This document shows, piece after piece, positions 1 to 7,961 of a stretch of DNA of 64,000 nucleotides. Below the pieces are notes generated by a model. That model searched no databases, was not told the DNA's origin, and was given only the letters and a program-made list of their open reading frames with translations. The position numbers were made by a program, and so were the translations under genes. The stretch is from Bog-756 sp963699105 (GTDB lineage: Bacteria; Actinomycetota; Acidimicrobiia; Acidimicrobiales; RAAP-2), in NCBI GenBank assembly GCA_963699105.1, contig CAVOTI010000005.1, forward strand, positions 992,001 to 1,056,000, read 5' to 3'. Numbering within the stretch: position 1 is the stretch's first letter; every line of letters starts with the position of its first letter.

Positions 1-721
1 TCGGTCCGGTCGAGCTCAGTGCGTCGAAGATCTCCTCCTCCTTGCGTCCGAACAGCTCGGGCAGTACCCGGTTGACCACGACGGCGGACAGTTGGACGGT
101 CGTCTCGGCCTTGACCCGTTCTGCCAACTCGATTGTTTCGTTGACCGGCATCTCCTCGGGCGTGCACACAGCCACCAGCCCGGTGGTGCGGGGGTCCGAC
201 AAGATCTCCAGCATCCAGTCGGTCTGGGAACGGATGAGGCCAACCTTGACCAAGTTGTTGATGGCCTGGGGTGCCGACAACTGGCCCACGATGTGGCCCG
301 ATGCCGGGGCATCCACCACCACCAGATCGAAGGCACGTTCTCGGACCTCGTAGCAGAGCTTGCCCACCGTGAGGATCTCCCGGACACCGGGCGCGGCGGT
401 GGCCACGAAGTCGAACGCCTTGGCCAGCGGCCCGATGCGGCCCACCACCGGAATGCGCAGTTGGAGCTTGAGGTATTCGCGCAACGAGGCTTCCGTGTCC
501 ATCGTCATGGCGAAGAGCCCGGGAAGGATCTCCTTTTCGTGGAACCCCGTAGGCGGTGCCTCGTAGAAGCCGGCCACATCGCCTCGGGCGTCGACCTCGC
601 AGATGAGCACCCGCTTGCCCCGTGACGAGGCGAACAGCGCCAGGGCGGAGGCGACGGTTGTCTTGCCCACGCCCCCCTTGCCCGTGACGAAGATGAGCTT
701 GAGGTCGAGGAGCTCACTCAT
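1..721 (-). CDS. ArsA-like anion-transporting/GET3-type ATPase (C-terminus beyond window)
   Basis: The gene starts with ATG at 721 and runs off the left edge, leaving about 240 residues. It opens MSELLDLKLIFVTGKGGVGK, so a deviant Walker A loop (GKGGVGKTT) lies at residues 12-20. An IVGQLSAPQ stretch and a VVVDAPASGH switch-like segment follow, typical of the ArsA/GET3 P-loop family. Actinobacteria usually carry such ATPases as tandem pairs, so the partner probably lies to the left. Substrate and partner cannot be read from this fragment; a role in arsenite export is not implied. No strong Shine-Dalgarno sequence is seen. Confidence 0.85.
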   Translation of the reverse strand, partial: MSELLDLKLIFVTGKGGVGKTTVASALALFASSRGKRVLICEVDARGDVAGFYEAPPTGFHEKEILPGLFAMTMDTEASLREYLKLQLRIPVVGRIGPLAKAFDFVATAAPGVREILTVGKLCYEVRERAFDLVVVDAPASGHIVGQLSAPQAINNLVKVGLIRSQTDWMLEILSDPRTTGLVAVCTPEEMPVNETIELAERVKAETTVQLSAVVVNRVLPELFGRKEEEIFDALSSTGP

Positions 722-778
722 CGGCGTCGGGGACCCCTCATCGGCCGGCCCCGTGGTCAAGAGCTGGCCGTCGCCGAA

Positions 779-1015
779 TCAGGAGATCCCGAAACCGACC
801 CGGCGGTCGGACACGGGGGGGTCGACTTCGACGTAGGCAACCTTGGCAACCGGAACTCCGACCTGGCGTCCCTTACGGTCCGTGAGCCAGAGGATCGTGC
901 CCTCCTCGGCCAGGGCGGTCTCGATATCGGCCAGGACCTTGTCGCGATCGGCGTCTTCGGGCAACTCGATGTCGAGCTCCTTCATCGACTGCACGATTCC
1001 GATACGTACGTCCAC
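779..1015 (-). CDS. DUF3107 family small protein
   Basis: A 78-residue protein beginning VDVRIGIVQSMKELDIELPE. The GTG at 1015 is preferred over the longer frame to 1048 because GAGAGGAG lies about 8 nt upstream and the conserved part starts there. It has no membrane segment or cysteines and is predicted to be a small alpha/beta cytosolic protein. DUF3107 is an actinobacterial family of unknown function (the mycobacterial member is Rv3208A). It lies 57 bp upstream of the ArsA-like gene on the same strand, so co-transcription is possible. Confidence 0.8.
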   Translation of the reverse strand: MDVRIGIVQSMKELDIELPEDADRDKVLADIETALAEEGTILWLTDRKGRQVGVPVAKVAYVEVDPPVSDRRVGFGIS

Positions 1016-1125
1016 CTGGCACGCTCCTCTCAGCTGGGCGCCGACCAATCTGTCGGCAGGACCGACGATACAAGGTCACGGGGACCCGGCGTCCCACGGT
1101 CACACCCATCGGGCACACTGGGGGT

Positions 1126-2424
1126 ATGGATCGCAATGATCACCGCGCTTCCCGGGGGTCCGGTACTGCCGGGTCGGCTGGGGCAGCCGGGTCGGGCGGG
1201 TCGGCTGGGTCGGGCGGGTCGTCCGAGGTTGACAGGGCGGCCTGGGCCACCGACCGGGACGGGCCCCCGGGTGCCCCGGAAAGGGAGAACGAAAGGAACC
1301 GACGCTGGGCGGCGACGATGGCCGGTCATGTCGGCCGTGGCACCACGTTCGCCCATGCCGACAGCCATAGCCGTCACCCCCCCATGGGACCGACCGCCGG
1401 TCTCGACCGGTTGGCACGGGAGGAAATCGAGCACGGCCGACTGGCTCCGTGGGCCACCCACGGCCTGGGTGCGGGCCATCGGCTCCGGCCCGAGGAGCCC
1501 GATCACTGGCGCACCTGCTTCGAACGGGACCGCGATCGGATCCTGCATGCCACGGCGTTCCGCAGATTGGCCGGGAAGACACAGGTCTTCGTGTTTCCCG
1601 ACGATCATCAGCGCACCCGATTGACCCATGCGCTGGAGGTGGCCCAGGTGGCGACCAGCGTGGCCCGGGCATGTTCGCTCAACACCGAGCTCACCGAGGC
1701 GATCGCCCTCGGACACGACTGCGGACACGGTCCGGGCGGCCACGCCAGCGAGGATGCTCTGTCGCCCTATCTCGACGGAGGCTTCGACCATGCGCCGTGG
1801 GGGGCCGATGTCTCCCTGGCACCACTCAACCTCTGCAACGAGACCCTTGACGGGATCCGGAACCACTCGTGGTCCCGGCCGGCTCCCATGACGCCCGAGG
1901 GCGAAGTCGTGAGCTGGGCCGACCGGATCGCCTACGTCTGCCATGACTTCGAGGACGCGGTGAAGAGCGGCATCGTTACACCGGGTGCCTTGCCCGAACT
2001 CGTGCGAGAACGTTGCGGCGAGAGGCGGAGCCAGCAGCTGGGAACCTTCATCGACGCACTGGTATCGACCATCCTCGACACGGGTCGTGTCGGCATGGCC
2101 GACGACCAGGCCGAGGCCCTCGCCGCCTTCCGAGCCAGCAATTACGAGCACATCTACCTGCGGCCCAGTTCGGTGAGCCAGGGACGGGCGGTCGTCAGCG
2201 TCCTGCGGGCCCTGGTCGACTACTTCGGGGATCGGCCCAATCTGATCCCCGACGGGGGGCACCGGTCGGCGGATCTGACCGGAGGTGAACCAGCCGCCGT
2301 TCGCGAGGCGGTCGCCTACGTGGCCGGGATGACCGACCGGTTCGCCTTCAGCCAGGCCGTGGCCCATCTGGGCTGGGACCCGGACAAGCTGCCATCCGGT
2401 ATCGGCGTGACCAGTCGACTCTGA
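1126..2424 (+). CDS. dgt: dGTPase-like HD-domain triphosphohydrolase
   Basis: This is a deoxynucleotide triphosphohydrolase-family protein, expected to cleave dNTPs to deoxynucleoside plus triphosphate. The HD metal site is visible: RLTHALEVAQ gives the first His and GHDCGHGPGGH gives the HD pair and a further His. The DRILHATAFRRLAGKTQVF block is typical of the family. As called the protein has 432 residues, but roughly the first 60 are a low-complexity Gly/Ser/Ala tract encoded by repeated GGGTCGGCTGG-like units (about 1156-1222). An in-frame ATG at 1318 would remove it. A CACACT box 6 nt before ATG 1126 supports a leaderless transcript for the longer form. Substrate preference within the family is inferred. 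Confidence 0.85.
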   Translation: MDRNDHRASRGSGTAGSAGAAGSGGSAGSGGSSEVDRAAWATDRDGPPGAPERENERNRRWAATMAGHVGRGTTFAHADSHSRHPPMGPTAGLDRLAREEIEHGRLAPWATHGLGAGHRLRPEEPDHWRTCFERDRDRILHATAFRRLAGKTQVFVFPDDHQRTRLTHALEVAQVATSVARACSLNTELTEAIALGHDCGHGPGGHASEDALSPYLDGGFDHAPWGADVSLAPLNLCNETLDGIRNHSWSRPAPMTPEGEVVSWADRIAYVCHDFEDAVKSGIVTPGALPELVRERCGERRSQQLGTFIDALVSTILDTGRVGMADDQAEALAAFRASNYEHIYLRPSSVSQGRAVVSVLRALVDYFGDRPNLIPDGGHRSADLTGGEPAAVREAVAYVAGMTDRFAFSQAVAHLGWDPDKLPSGIGVTSRL

Positions 2425-2499
2425 GTCGGTCTCCGGCAATCCGGCTGAGTCGAACTCCGGTGGTTCGGTCGACGAGGGGCCTGATGGTCCGGATCCCTT

Positions 2500-2895
2500 T
2501 CACCGGTAAAAGGCCCGCGGGTCCTCTGTCCTCACGATGTCCTTGCCCAGCGGGGCGATGGCGGCCGCCGCCAGTTTGAAGTCGGCGATCCCGAGGGGGA
2601 TGCCGATGATCGTCACGCAAAGCAATACGCCGGTGACGACGTGGGCAATGGCCATCCACAGGCCAGCCAACAGGAACCACAACACATTCCCGATGAACGA
2701 GCCGGCACCGGCGTCCGGCTTGGGGACGGTGGTGCGGCCGAATGGCCAGAGGGCGAAGGCCGCCAGGCGGAACGAGGCGATCCCGAACGGGATGGTGATG
2801 ATCAAGATGCACATCACCACCCCGGCGACGACATAGCCGATGGCCAGCCAGATCCCGCACAGCACCAGCCATAGAACGTTCAAGACGGTATTCAC
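2500..2895 (-). CDS. YccF-domain inner membrane protein
   Basis: A membrane protein of 131 residues containing two copies of the YccF (DUF307) unit. Each has a hydrophobic helix pair ending in a conserved stretch: ITIPFGIASFRLAAFALWPFG in the first and IIGIPLGIADFKLAAAAIAPLG in the second. GTG at 2895 (VNTVLNVLWLVLCGIWLAIG) is chosen because the family begins at this hydrophobic segment, and GAGGTG lies upstream. The frame stays open to 2994 but the extra N-terminus is basic and unconserved. The function of YccF proteins is unknown. The gene converges on dgt with a 75-bp gap. Confidence 0.8.
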   Translation of the reverse strand: MNTVLNVLWLVLCGIWLAIGYVVAGVVMCILIITIPFGIASFRLAAFALWPFGRTTVPKPDAGAGSFIGNVLWFLLAGLWMAIAHVVTGVLLCVTIIGIPLGIADFKLAAAAIAPLGKDIVRTEDPRAFYR

Positions 2896-3031
2896 ACCGG
2901 TCAGCTTTACACCTCGGCGACCACTGTCGTAGATCGAAGTGGAACCATCCCGCGCCTTCCACTGGCAATAGCGCGCCCGGCGGAGGGCGACCATAGGATC
3001 GGGGCGGGGCGCGAAATCAGGTCGGCGACAC

Positions 3032-3037
3032 AGGAGG
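3032..3037 (+). promoter_or_regulatory. Strong Shine-Dalgarno site of the cfa-like gene
   Basis: AGGAGG lies 7 nt before ATG 3045 and fixes that start over the in-frame ATG at 3057. Such a strong ribosome site is the exception in this window, where many starts look leaderless. Confidence 0.7.
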
Positions 3038-3044
3038 TTGCTAG

Positions 3045-4433
3045 ATGGTCATCCGGATGTCACACCAAACGACCAGGTTGGAGGCACCGGTGGCCACGGA
3101 GCGGGTGTCTCCCACGGACCAGAGCCCGGACGTCGCGCCAGCCCCACACGACGGCCCGCCTCCACCCGACGGCGCAGCCGGTGTCCTGGCTCCCCTGCTG
3201 GCCGCCATGGTGGGAACGGCAACTCCGGTCCGTTTCGAATTCTGGGATGGGAGCGGAGTCGGCCCGACCGACGGGATCGGGACGCTGGCAATTCAATCTC
3301 CCGACGCTCTTCGCCGGATCCTGTGGTCCCCAGGTGAGCTCGGTGTGGCCCGTGCCTTCGTGTCGGGAGACATCACCGTGGAAGGCGATCTCTTCGGATT
3401 GCTGCGGGTCCTACACGATGCCTCGCCCCGGGACCTTCGGTCCATGGGGATCCGGTCCGTTCCTACCCTGGTCCGGGCGGCCCGGCGGCTGGGCGCCCTC
3501 GGACCGCCCCTGCCGGCCCCACCCGAGGAGTGCCAGCCGGTGGGCCGGCTCCACTCGCAGGCCCGCGATGCCGCCGTCATCAGCCACCACTACGACGTGG
3601 GCAATGCGTTCTACCGGTTGGTGCTCGGCCCGACCATGACCTATTCATGTGCACGATTCGTCTCGGACGACGACTCGCTCGAGGCGGCCCAGACCGCCAA
3701 ATACGACTTGATCTGTCGGAAGTTGGGCATCGACAAGAAGCCCGGTTCGAGGTTGTTGGACGTCGGGTGCGGTTGGGGATCGATGGCCATGTACGCGGCG
3801 CGACACCACCAGGCCGATGTGGTCGGCGTGGCGCTCAGTCGGGAACAAGTCGACGAGGCCAAGCGGCGGGTGAGCGAAGCCGGCCTCGACGCTCAGGTGG
3901 AGATCCGCCTGCAGGACTACCGGGACCTGTACGGGGAGAAATTCGACGCGATCTCGTCCATCGGAATGTTCGAGCACGTCGGGGCCACGCGGATGACCCG
4001 CTATTTCGAAACGCTCCGCAGTCTGCTGGTCCCAACCGGGAGGCTCCTCAATCACGCCATATCGACGCCGAACGGCTCGGTGCTCGGTCGCAGGTCATTC
4101 GTGGGCCGCTACGTGTTCCCCGACGGCGAGTTGGTCGATGTCGCCGAGGTGGTCCGGGCGATGCAACGGACCGGGTTCGAGGTCAGGGACGTGGAATCAC
4201 TGCGAGAGCACTACTCGAAGACGCTCCACCACTGGGTGGGCAACCTCGAAGATCAGTGGTCCGAGGCGGTGGCACTCGTGGGCCTCCCCCGCGCCAACAT
4301 CTGGCGGCTGTACATGGCAGCGTCGGCCAACGGATTCGACGATGGACACCTGGCCATCCACCAGGTGCTCGGAATAGTTCCCAAACCAGACGGGTCGAGT
4401 GGTATGCCCCGGACCCGCGCCGATTGGGGCTGA
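3045..4433 (+). CDS. cfa: Cyclopropane-fatty-acyl-phospholipid synthase family methyltransferase
   Basis: The protein (462 residues) belongs to the CFA/mycolic-acid cyclopropane synthase family, which transfers a methylene or methyl group from S-adenosylmethionine to unsaturated acyl chains of phospholipids. The N-terminal ~150 residues resemble the CFA substrate-binding domain. The signature HYDVGNAFYRLVLGPTMTYS sits at about residues 182-201, the SAM-binding LLDVGCGWGSMAM at 237-249, and IGMFEHVG at 306-313. An AGGAGG site 7 nt upstream sets the start. The first ~45 residues are Pro-rich and unconserved. Whether it makes cyclopropanes or 10-methyl branched lipids cannot be decided from sequence. 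Confidence 0.9.
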   Translation: MVIRMSHQTTRLEAPVATERVSPTDQSPDVAPAPHDGPPPPDGAAGVLAPLLAAMVGTATPVRFEFWDGSGVGPTDGIGTLAIQSPDALRRILWSPGELGVARAFVSGDITVEGDLFGLLRVLHDASPRDLRSMGIRSVPTLVRAARRLGALGPPLPAPPEECQPVGRLHSQARDAAVISHHYDVGNAFYRLVLGPTMTYSCARFVSDDDSLEAAQTAKYDLICRKLGIDKKPGSRLLDVGCGWGSMAMYAARHHQADVVGVALSREQVDEAKRRVSEAGLDAQVEIRLQDYRDLYGEKFDAISSIGMFEHVGATRMTRYFETLRSLLVPTGRLLNHAISTPNGSVLGRRSFVGRYVFPDGELVDVAEVVRAMQRTGFEVRDVESLREHYSKTLHHWVGNLEDQWSEAVALVGLPRANIWRLYMAASANGFDDGHLAIHQVLGIVPKPDGSSGMPRTRADWG

Positions 4434-4453
4434 CAGGCCCGGTCACCGCCGAC

Positions 4454-4537
4454 CTTCAAGCGTCTGTGTTCGTCCTTCACTTTGGCAAACGGCGTACGAA
4501 AGGTATGCCAAAACGAAAACCAACAGGCCGGTGCTCC
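4454..4537. repeat. 84-bp direct repeat, copy 1, with internal hairpin
   Basis: Copy 1 differs from copy 2 at two of 84 positions. Inside it, TTTGGCA (4481-4487) pairs with TGCCAAA (4506-4512). A tighter alternative is GGCGTAC (4491-4497) pairing with GTATGCC (4503-4509) around a GAAAG loop, with one G-T wobble. The A/T-rich tracts on either side contrast with the GC-rich surroundings. Confidence 0.85.
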
Positions 4538-4586
4538 GGAGAACGGTGGACCCAGACCCGGACCCGGACCGCAGACTCTTCGGCAG

Positions 4587-4670
4587 CTTCAGGCGTCTGT
4601 CTTCGTCCTTCACTTTGGCAAACGGCGTACGAAAGGTATGCCAAAACGAAAACCAACAGGCCGGTGCTCC
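4587..4670. repeat. 84-bp direct repeat, copy 2, with internal hairpin
   Basis: The second copy lies 133 bp downstream of the first in the same orientation and preserves both hairpin options (TTTGGCA at 4614-4620 and its partner). Lying between two convergent 3' ends, the pair could act as a bidirectional terminator or be a REP-like dispersed element. No further copy was noticed in this window. Confidence 0.85.
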
Positions 4671-4721
4671 CCTGTCGGCCGCCCGACACCAGCACCGGCT
4701 GCCGGCCACGCCGGGGCCAGG

Positions 4722-5891
4722 TCAGCGGACGGTGAGCTCCTGGCGGTAGACCCGGGCCGGCCCGAGATCGACGATCGAAGCGGCCAGGTCGGAAAAGACG
4801 GCGGCAGCCGGGCTGTCCGGTTCCGAGACCACGATCGGCTCTCCAATGTCACCGCCGGCACGCAATGCTGAGACCAGAGGGATCTGGCCGAGTAGCGGCA
4901 CGCCGAGCTCGTCTGCGAGTTGGGCGCCTCCCCCGGATCCGAACAGCTCGTACCGCTTCCCGTCGTCGCCGACGAACCAGCTCATGTTCTCGATGACCCC
5001 GCGTACTGCCAACTTGAGCTTGCGGGCGGCGTAGGCCGACCGCTGAGCCACCCGACCGGCAGCCGGCTGGGGGGTGGTCACCACGTAGACCTCGGTCTTG
5101 GTCAGGTACTGACCCAGCGACAGGGTGACGTCGCCGGTGCCCGGAGGCATATCGATCAAGAGGAAGTCGGGCTCGCCCCAGTAGGCGTCGACCAGAAACT
5201 GCTCCAACGCTTTGTGCAGCATCGGACCTCGCCAGATGACCGGTGTGTCATCGGCGACGAAGTAGCCCATGGACAGGCATCGCACCCCGTTGGCCGTCGG
5301 CGGCACCACCAGGTCCCCGATGATCATGGGATCGGAGTCGACTCCCAGCATCTTGGGTACGGAGAATCCGTAGACGTCGGCGTCGAGAATGCCGACATCG
5401 TGTCCCATGCGGGACAGCGCAACCGCCAGATTGACAGTGACCGACGACTTCCCGACGCCACCCTTGCCGGACGAGATCCCGAGAATCCTGGTCTTGGACC
5501 GGGGAAGCATGAACCGGTTGGGTCGTCCTTCCTCGTGTCCCAACTGGCCACCGTGGGAGTGACCGTGTTCATCGGCAGCGTGTTGGGTGCCACCGGCCAC
5601 CGGCTCTCCACGAAGCAGCATCCGCAGGCGGGCCCGGGGTTCCTCTTCCATGAGCACGGTTTCCACCACGACCTCGTCGACACCCGAGAGCGATCCAACC
5701 GCCTGACGGACCCGCCCGACCAGCTCGTCCACCTGCGGGTAGTCGGCGACCGGCAGAGCGATGTCCAACACCACCCGCTTGCGCTTCAGGCGGACCGGAC
5801 CAGCCATGCCCAACTCGCCGAGCGGACGGCGCAGCTCTGGATCGATCACGGCGGCGACCGCTGCCGTCACCTGGGGCTCGTCGATTGACAT
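4722..5891 (-). CDS. mrp: Mrp/NBP35-family Fe-S cluster carrier ATPase with N-terminal MIP18 domain
   Basis: An Fe-S cluster carrier or assembly ATPase of 389 residues. An N-terminal MIP18/DUF59-like domain (residues ~5-90) is joined through a His-rich linker (~104-119) to the P-loop domain, whose Walker A is SGKGGVGKSS at 141-150 with DADVYGFSVP following. LLIDMPPGTGDVTLSLGQ is the family signature. The C-terminal CxxC used for cluster binding in many homologues is absent: after ENMSWF comes VGDDGKRYELFG. ATG 5891 has GAGGAG 8 nt upstream. The gene is divergent from a SufR-like regulator and shares its -10 region, which supports an Fe-S role. Confidence 0.9.
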   Translation of the reverse strand: MSIDEPQVTAAVAAVIDPELRRPLGELGMAGPVRLKRKRVVLDIALPVADYPQVDELVGRVRQAVGSLSGVDEVVVETVLMEEEPRARLRMLLRGEPVAGGTQHAADEHGHSHGGQLGHEEGRPNRFMLPRSKTRILGISSGKGGVGKSSVTVNLAVALSRMGHDVGILDADVYGFSVPKMLGVDSDPMIIGDLVVPPTANGVRCLSMGYFVADDTPVIWRGPMLHKALEQFLVDAYWGEPDFLLIDMPPGTGDVTLSLGQYLTKTEVYVVTTPQPAAGRVAQRSAYAARKLKLAVRGVIENMSWFVGDDGKRYELFGSGGGAQLADELGVPLLGQIPLVSALRAGGDIGEPIVVSEPDSPAAAVFSDLAASIVDLGPARVYRQELTVR

Positions 5892-5925
5892 CCAGCATCT
5901 CCTCGGAGGATTTCGCCGTCACCGG

Positions 5926-5932
5926 TAGACTA
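5926..5932. promoter_or_regulatory. Symmetric shared -10 element for mrp and the SufR-like gene
   Basis: On the + strand TAGACT (5926-5931) lies 7 nt before GTG 5939. On the - strand TAGTCT (5932-5927) lies about 35 nt before the mrp ATG. The two hexamers overlap by five bases, so one polymerase-opening site could fire in both directions. Confidence 0.55.
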
Positions 5933-5938
5933 GGGGAC

Positions 5939-6730
5939 GTGCAGACGGACTTGGACGGGCCGGTGCTGACCCCGGGGGAGGCTCGAGGGGCGGCTGGGGG
6001 GGACGACGGGCCCGACTCCTCTGAGTCGGACAGCCACTTCTCGGCGGCGGTGACGGCGGTGACTGCCGCCTTCGGCGACCCCACCAGACGGGAGATCTAC
6101 CTCTTTGTGAGGTCGAATCCGGGAACCACCGCCTCCGAGGTGGCGGCCCGGTTCTCGCTTCATCCCAACGTGGCCCGTCATCACCTGGAGCGATTGGCAT
6201 CCGGGGGCTACGTGGAGGTCACCATGGAGCGGATCGCCGGCAACGGGGCCGGTCGGCCGTCCAAGCGGTTCCGGGCCATCGGCAATGATCCCACCCTCGA
6301 TCTGCTGACCCGACGGGATGATCTTCTGGTCCTCCTCCTCCAGGAGGCAATGCAGCTGCTCGGCCCGGCCGCCGCCGAAGGCATGGCCGAACGGGTGGGC
6401 GAGGAGTACGGCCGCACGCTGGCCGGCCAGATGTCCCCCGGTGACGGCCAGCGCTCGCTGCGGACGGCCATGCATGCCATCGCCGACACCCTCACCGCCC
6501 ACGGGTTCGCCGCTCATGCCGAAGATCAGGGTACGTCGACGGCGGTGGTGGCCGAGAACTGCCCGTTCGGGAACGCCGCCTCGCAGTATCCGGTGTTGTG
6601 TGCGGTAGACCGTGGCATGGTCAAGGGACTGCTCGCCGGCCTGTGCGGCGAGAACGGCGAGGGCACGGTGCCGGTCGTGCTCTCGTCGTCACGGGCCCGG
6701 GGCGACGACGCCTGCGCCGCCGTGGTCTGA
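5939..6730 (+). CDS. sufR: SufR-like Fe-S-sensing winged-helix repressor
   Basis: A DNA-binding regulator of 263 residues with an ArsR/DeoR-type winged helix at about residues 37-105 (AFGDPTRREIYLFVRSNPG, then RHHLERLASGGYV). The C-terminal half has cysteines spaced CX12CX14C, starting ENCPFGNAASQYPVLC. This closely resembles the cluster-ligand pattern of SufR, the [4Fe-4S] repressor of suf genes. GTG 5939 is preferred because a TAGACT box lies 7 nt upstream (leaderless); an in-frame ATG at 5885 would add 18 residues inside the promoter. The neighbours are mrp and a cysteine desulfurase, consistent with feedback control of Fe-S assembly. The operator is not identified. Confidence 0.8.
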   Translation: MQTDLDGPVLTPGEARGAAGGDDGPDSSESDSHFSAAVTAVTAAFGDPTRREIYLFVRSNPGTTASEVAARFSLHPNVARHHLERLASGGYVEVTMERIAGNGAGRPSKRFRAIGNDPTLDLLTRRDDLLVLLLQEAMQLLGPAAAEGMAERVGEEYGRTLAGQMSPGDGQRSLRTAMHAIADTLTAHGFAAHAEDQGTSTAVVAENCPFGNAASQYPVLCAVDRGMVKGLLAGLCGENGEGTVPVVLSSSRARGDDACAAVV

Positions 6731-6741
6731 CCGACGAGTCG

Positions 6742-7887
6742 TTGGCCCGTCACTATCTAGACCACGCGTCGACCACCATTCTGCGTCCGGAGGCGCGGGA
6801 CCAGATGGTGTCGTGGCTCGAAGGGGCACCCACCGGTGATCCCGGTCGAATCTACACCGAGGGCCGCCTGGTCCGGGCCACCCTCGAAGAGGCCCGCCAT
6901 CAGGTGGCCGCCCTGTTCTCGGTCCGACCCCGTCAGGTCGTTCTCACCTCGGGTGGCACCGAGGCCATCAACGCCGCGGTGTGGGGAGCGACCCGGTCCG
7001 ACCCCGGCCCGGTGGCCTGCGCCGAGGTGGAGCACTCGGCGGTGCGAGAGGCGTCGGCCCGATCGGCACCGATGGTCACCATCGCCGTGGACGGGTTGGG
7101 CCGCATCGAACCGGCGGCGGTCGACGATGCCCTGGAACGGTGCCGGGCCGAGTACGGCCGCCGGCCGTCGGTGGTCCACTGTCAGTGGGCCAACCACGAG
7201 GTCGGTACGGTGCAGCCCCTGTCGGAGGTCATCGATCGGTGTCGGGCGGTCGGCACGCTCGTCCACGTCGACGCGGCCGCCGCCGCCGGCCACGTGCCGC
7301 TCGACCTGGGTGCCCTCGGTGCCGATCTCGTGTCGGTGTCGGCCCACAAGATGGGCGGCCCACCCGGCACCGGTGCCCTGGTCGTCCGCCGGGGGCTCCG
7401 GATCGAACCGTTGCTGGTCGGCGGCGAACAGGAGCGGGCCCGGCGGGCCGGGCTGGAGAACGTGGCCGGGGCCATCGGCTTCGGGGCGGCGGCGGCCGCA
7501 CTGACCCGACCCGGTGTTCTGGAAACGGAGAGGTCCGATGCCCGTCGGCACACCGAGCGGCTGGCTGCCCTGGCCGTGGCGGTGGACGGGGTCCGCCTGT
7601 TCGGTGATCCGCAGGACCGTCTCCCGCATATCGTGTGTCTGGGAATCGACGGCGTGGAAGCCGAGCCGGTGCTGCTCGGACTCGACCAGGCGGGGATCGC
7701 CGCCCACTCGGGTTCGTCGTGCTCGTCGGAGGCGCTGGAGCCGTCCCCCGTACTCGAGGCCATGGGCGTCGACGCCGACCACTCCCTCCGCCTCTCGGTC
7801 GGATGGTCGACCACGGACGCCGACATAGACGCCTTCGGCGCCGCTTTCGCCGGGGTCGTCGCCGGCTTGCGGGCTCTGCGCAGCTGA
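6742..7887 (+). CDS. Cysteine desulfurase (NifS/IscS family)
   Basis: A PLP enzyme that removes sulfur from L-cysteine as an enzyme-bound persulfide for Fe-S or thio-cofactor synthesis. The PLP lysine is in SVSAHKMGGPPGTG, the catalytic loop cysteine in HSGSSCSSEALEPSP, and HVDAAAAAGHVPLDL carries the PLP aspartate. The gene lies 11 bp after the SufR-like gene. The best in-frame start is TTG 6742 (LARHYLDHAST); the start is weakly supported and translational coupling is likely. At about 381 residues it has the usual length. Which scaffold it serves is unknown, since no sufBCDU lies in the window. Confidence 0.88.
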   Translation: MARHYLDHASTTILRPEARDQMVSWLEGAPTGDPGRIYTEGRLVRATLEEARHQVAALFSVRPRQVVLTSGGTEAINAAVWGATRSDPGPVACAEVEHSAVREASARSAPMVTIAVDGLGRIEPAAVDDALERCRAEYGRRPSVVHCQWANHEVGTVQPLSEVIDRCRAVGTLVHVDAAAAAGHVPLDLGALGADLVSVSAHKMGGPPGTGALVVRRGLRIEPLLVGGEQERARRAGLENVAGAIGFGAAAAALTRPGVLETERSDARRHTERLAALAVAVDGVRLFGDPQDRLPHIVCLGIDGVEAEPVLLGLDQAGIAAHSGSSCSSEALEPSPVLEAMGVDADHSLRLSVGWSTTDADIDAFGAAFAGVVAGLRALRS

Positions 7888-7945
7888 AGCCGGGGAAGCC
7901 GGGGAAGCGGACGAGGGAGCCGGGGAGCCGGGAATTCCGGGAGGC
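7888..7945. repeat. Short GC-rich direct repeats (AAGCCGGGG units)
   Basis: The spacer between the desulfurase and the quinone oxidoreductase holds two adjacent AAGCCGGGG copies and several degenerate GAGCCGGGG units. It is probably replication slippage; no function is seen. Confidence 0.5.
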
Positions 7946-7947
7946 GG

Positions 7948-7953
7948 TAGGTT
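7948..7953 (+). promoter_or_regulatory. -10 box TAGGTT of a leaderless gene
   Basis: TAGGTT ends 8 nt before ATG 7962 and no Shine-Dalgarno sequence is present, so transcription probably begins at or next to the start codon. Confidence 0.45.
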
Positions 7954-7961
7954 CCTGGCCC

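Larger units (their letters stand above)
4434..4721. other. Intergenic region between convergent genes, filled by a duplicated element
   Basis: This gap separates the 3' ends of the convergent cfa-like and mrp genes. It carries two near-identical 84-bp copies (4454-4537 and 4587-4670), a 49-bp spacer rich in GACCCGGACCCGG units, and GC-rich flank. Short open frames cross the repeats, but they have no start context and their residues simply reflect the repeat, so I do not call a gene. Confidence 0.7.

Noticed and set aside
2348..2968. A 206-codon - strand frame over the YccF region
   Set aside because: It is out of frame with the recognisable YccF repeats and rich in Arg/His with no fold.
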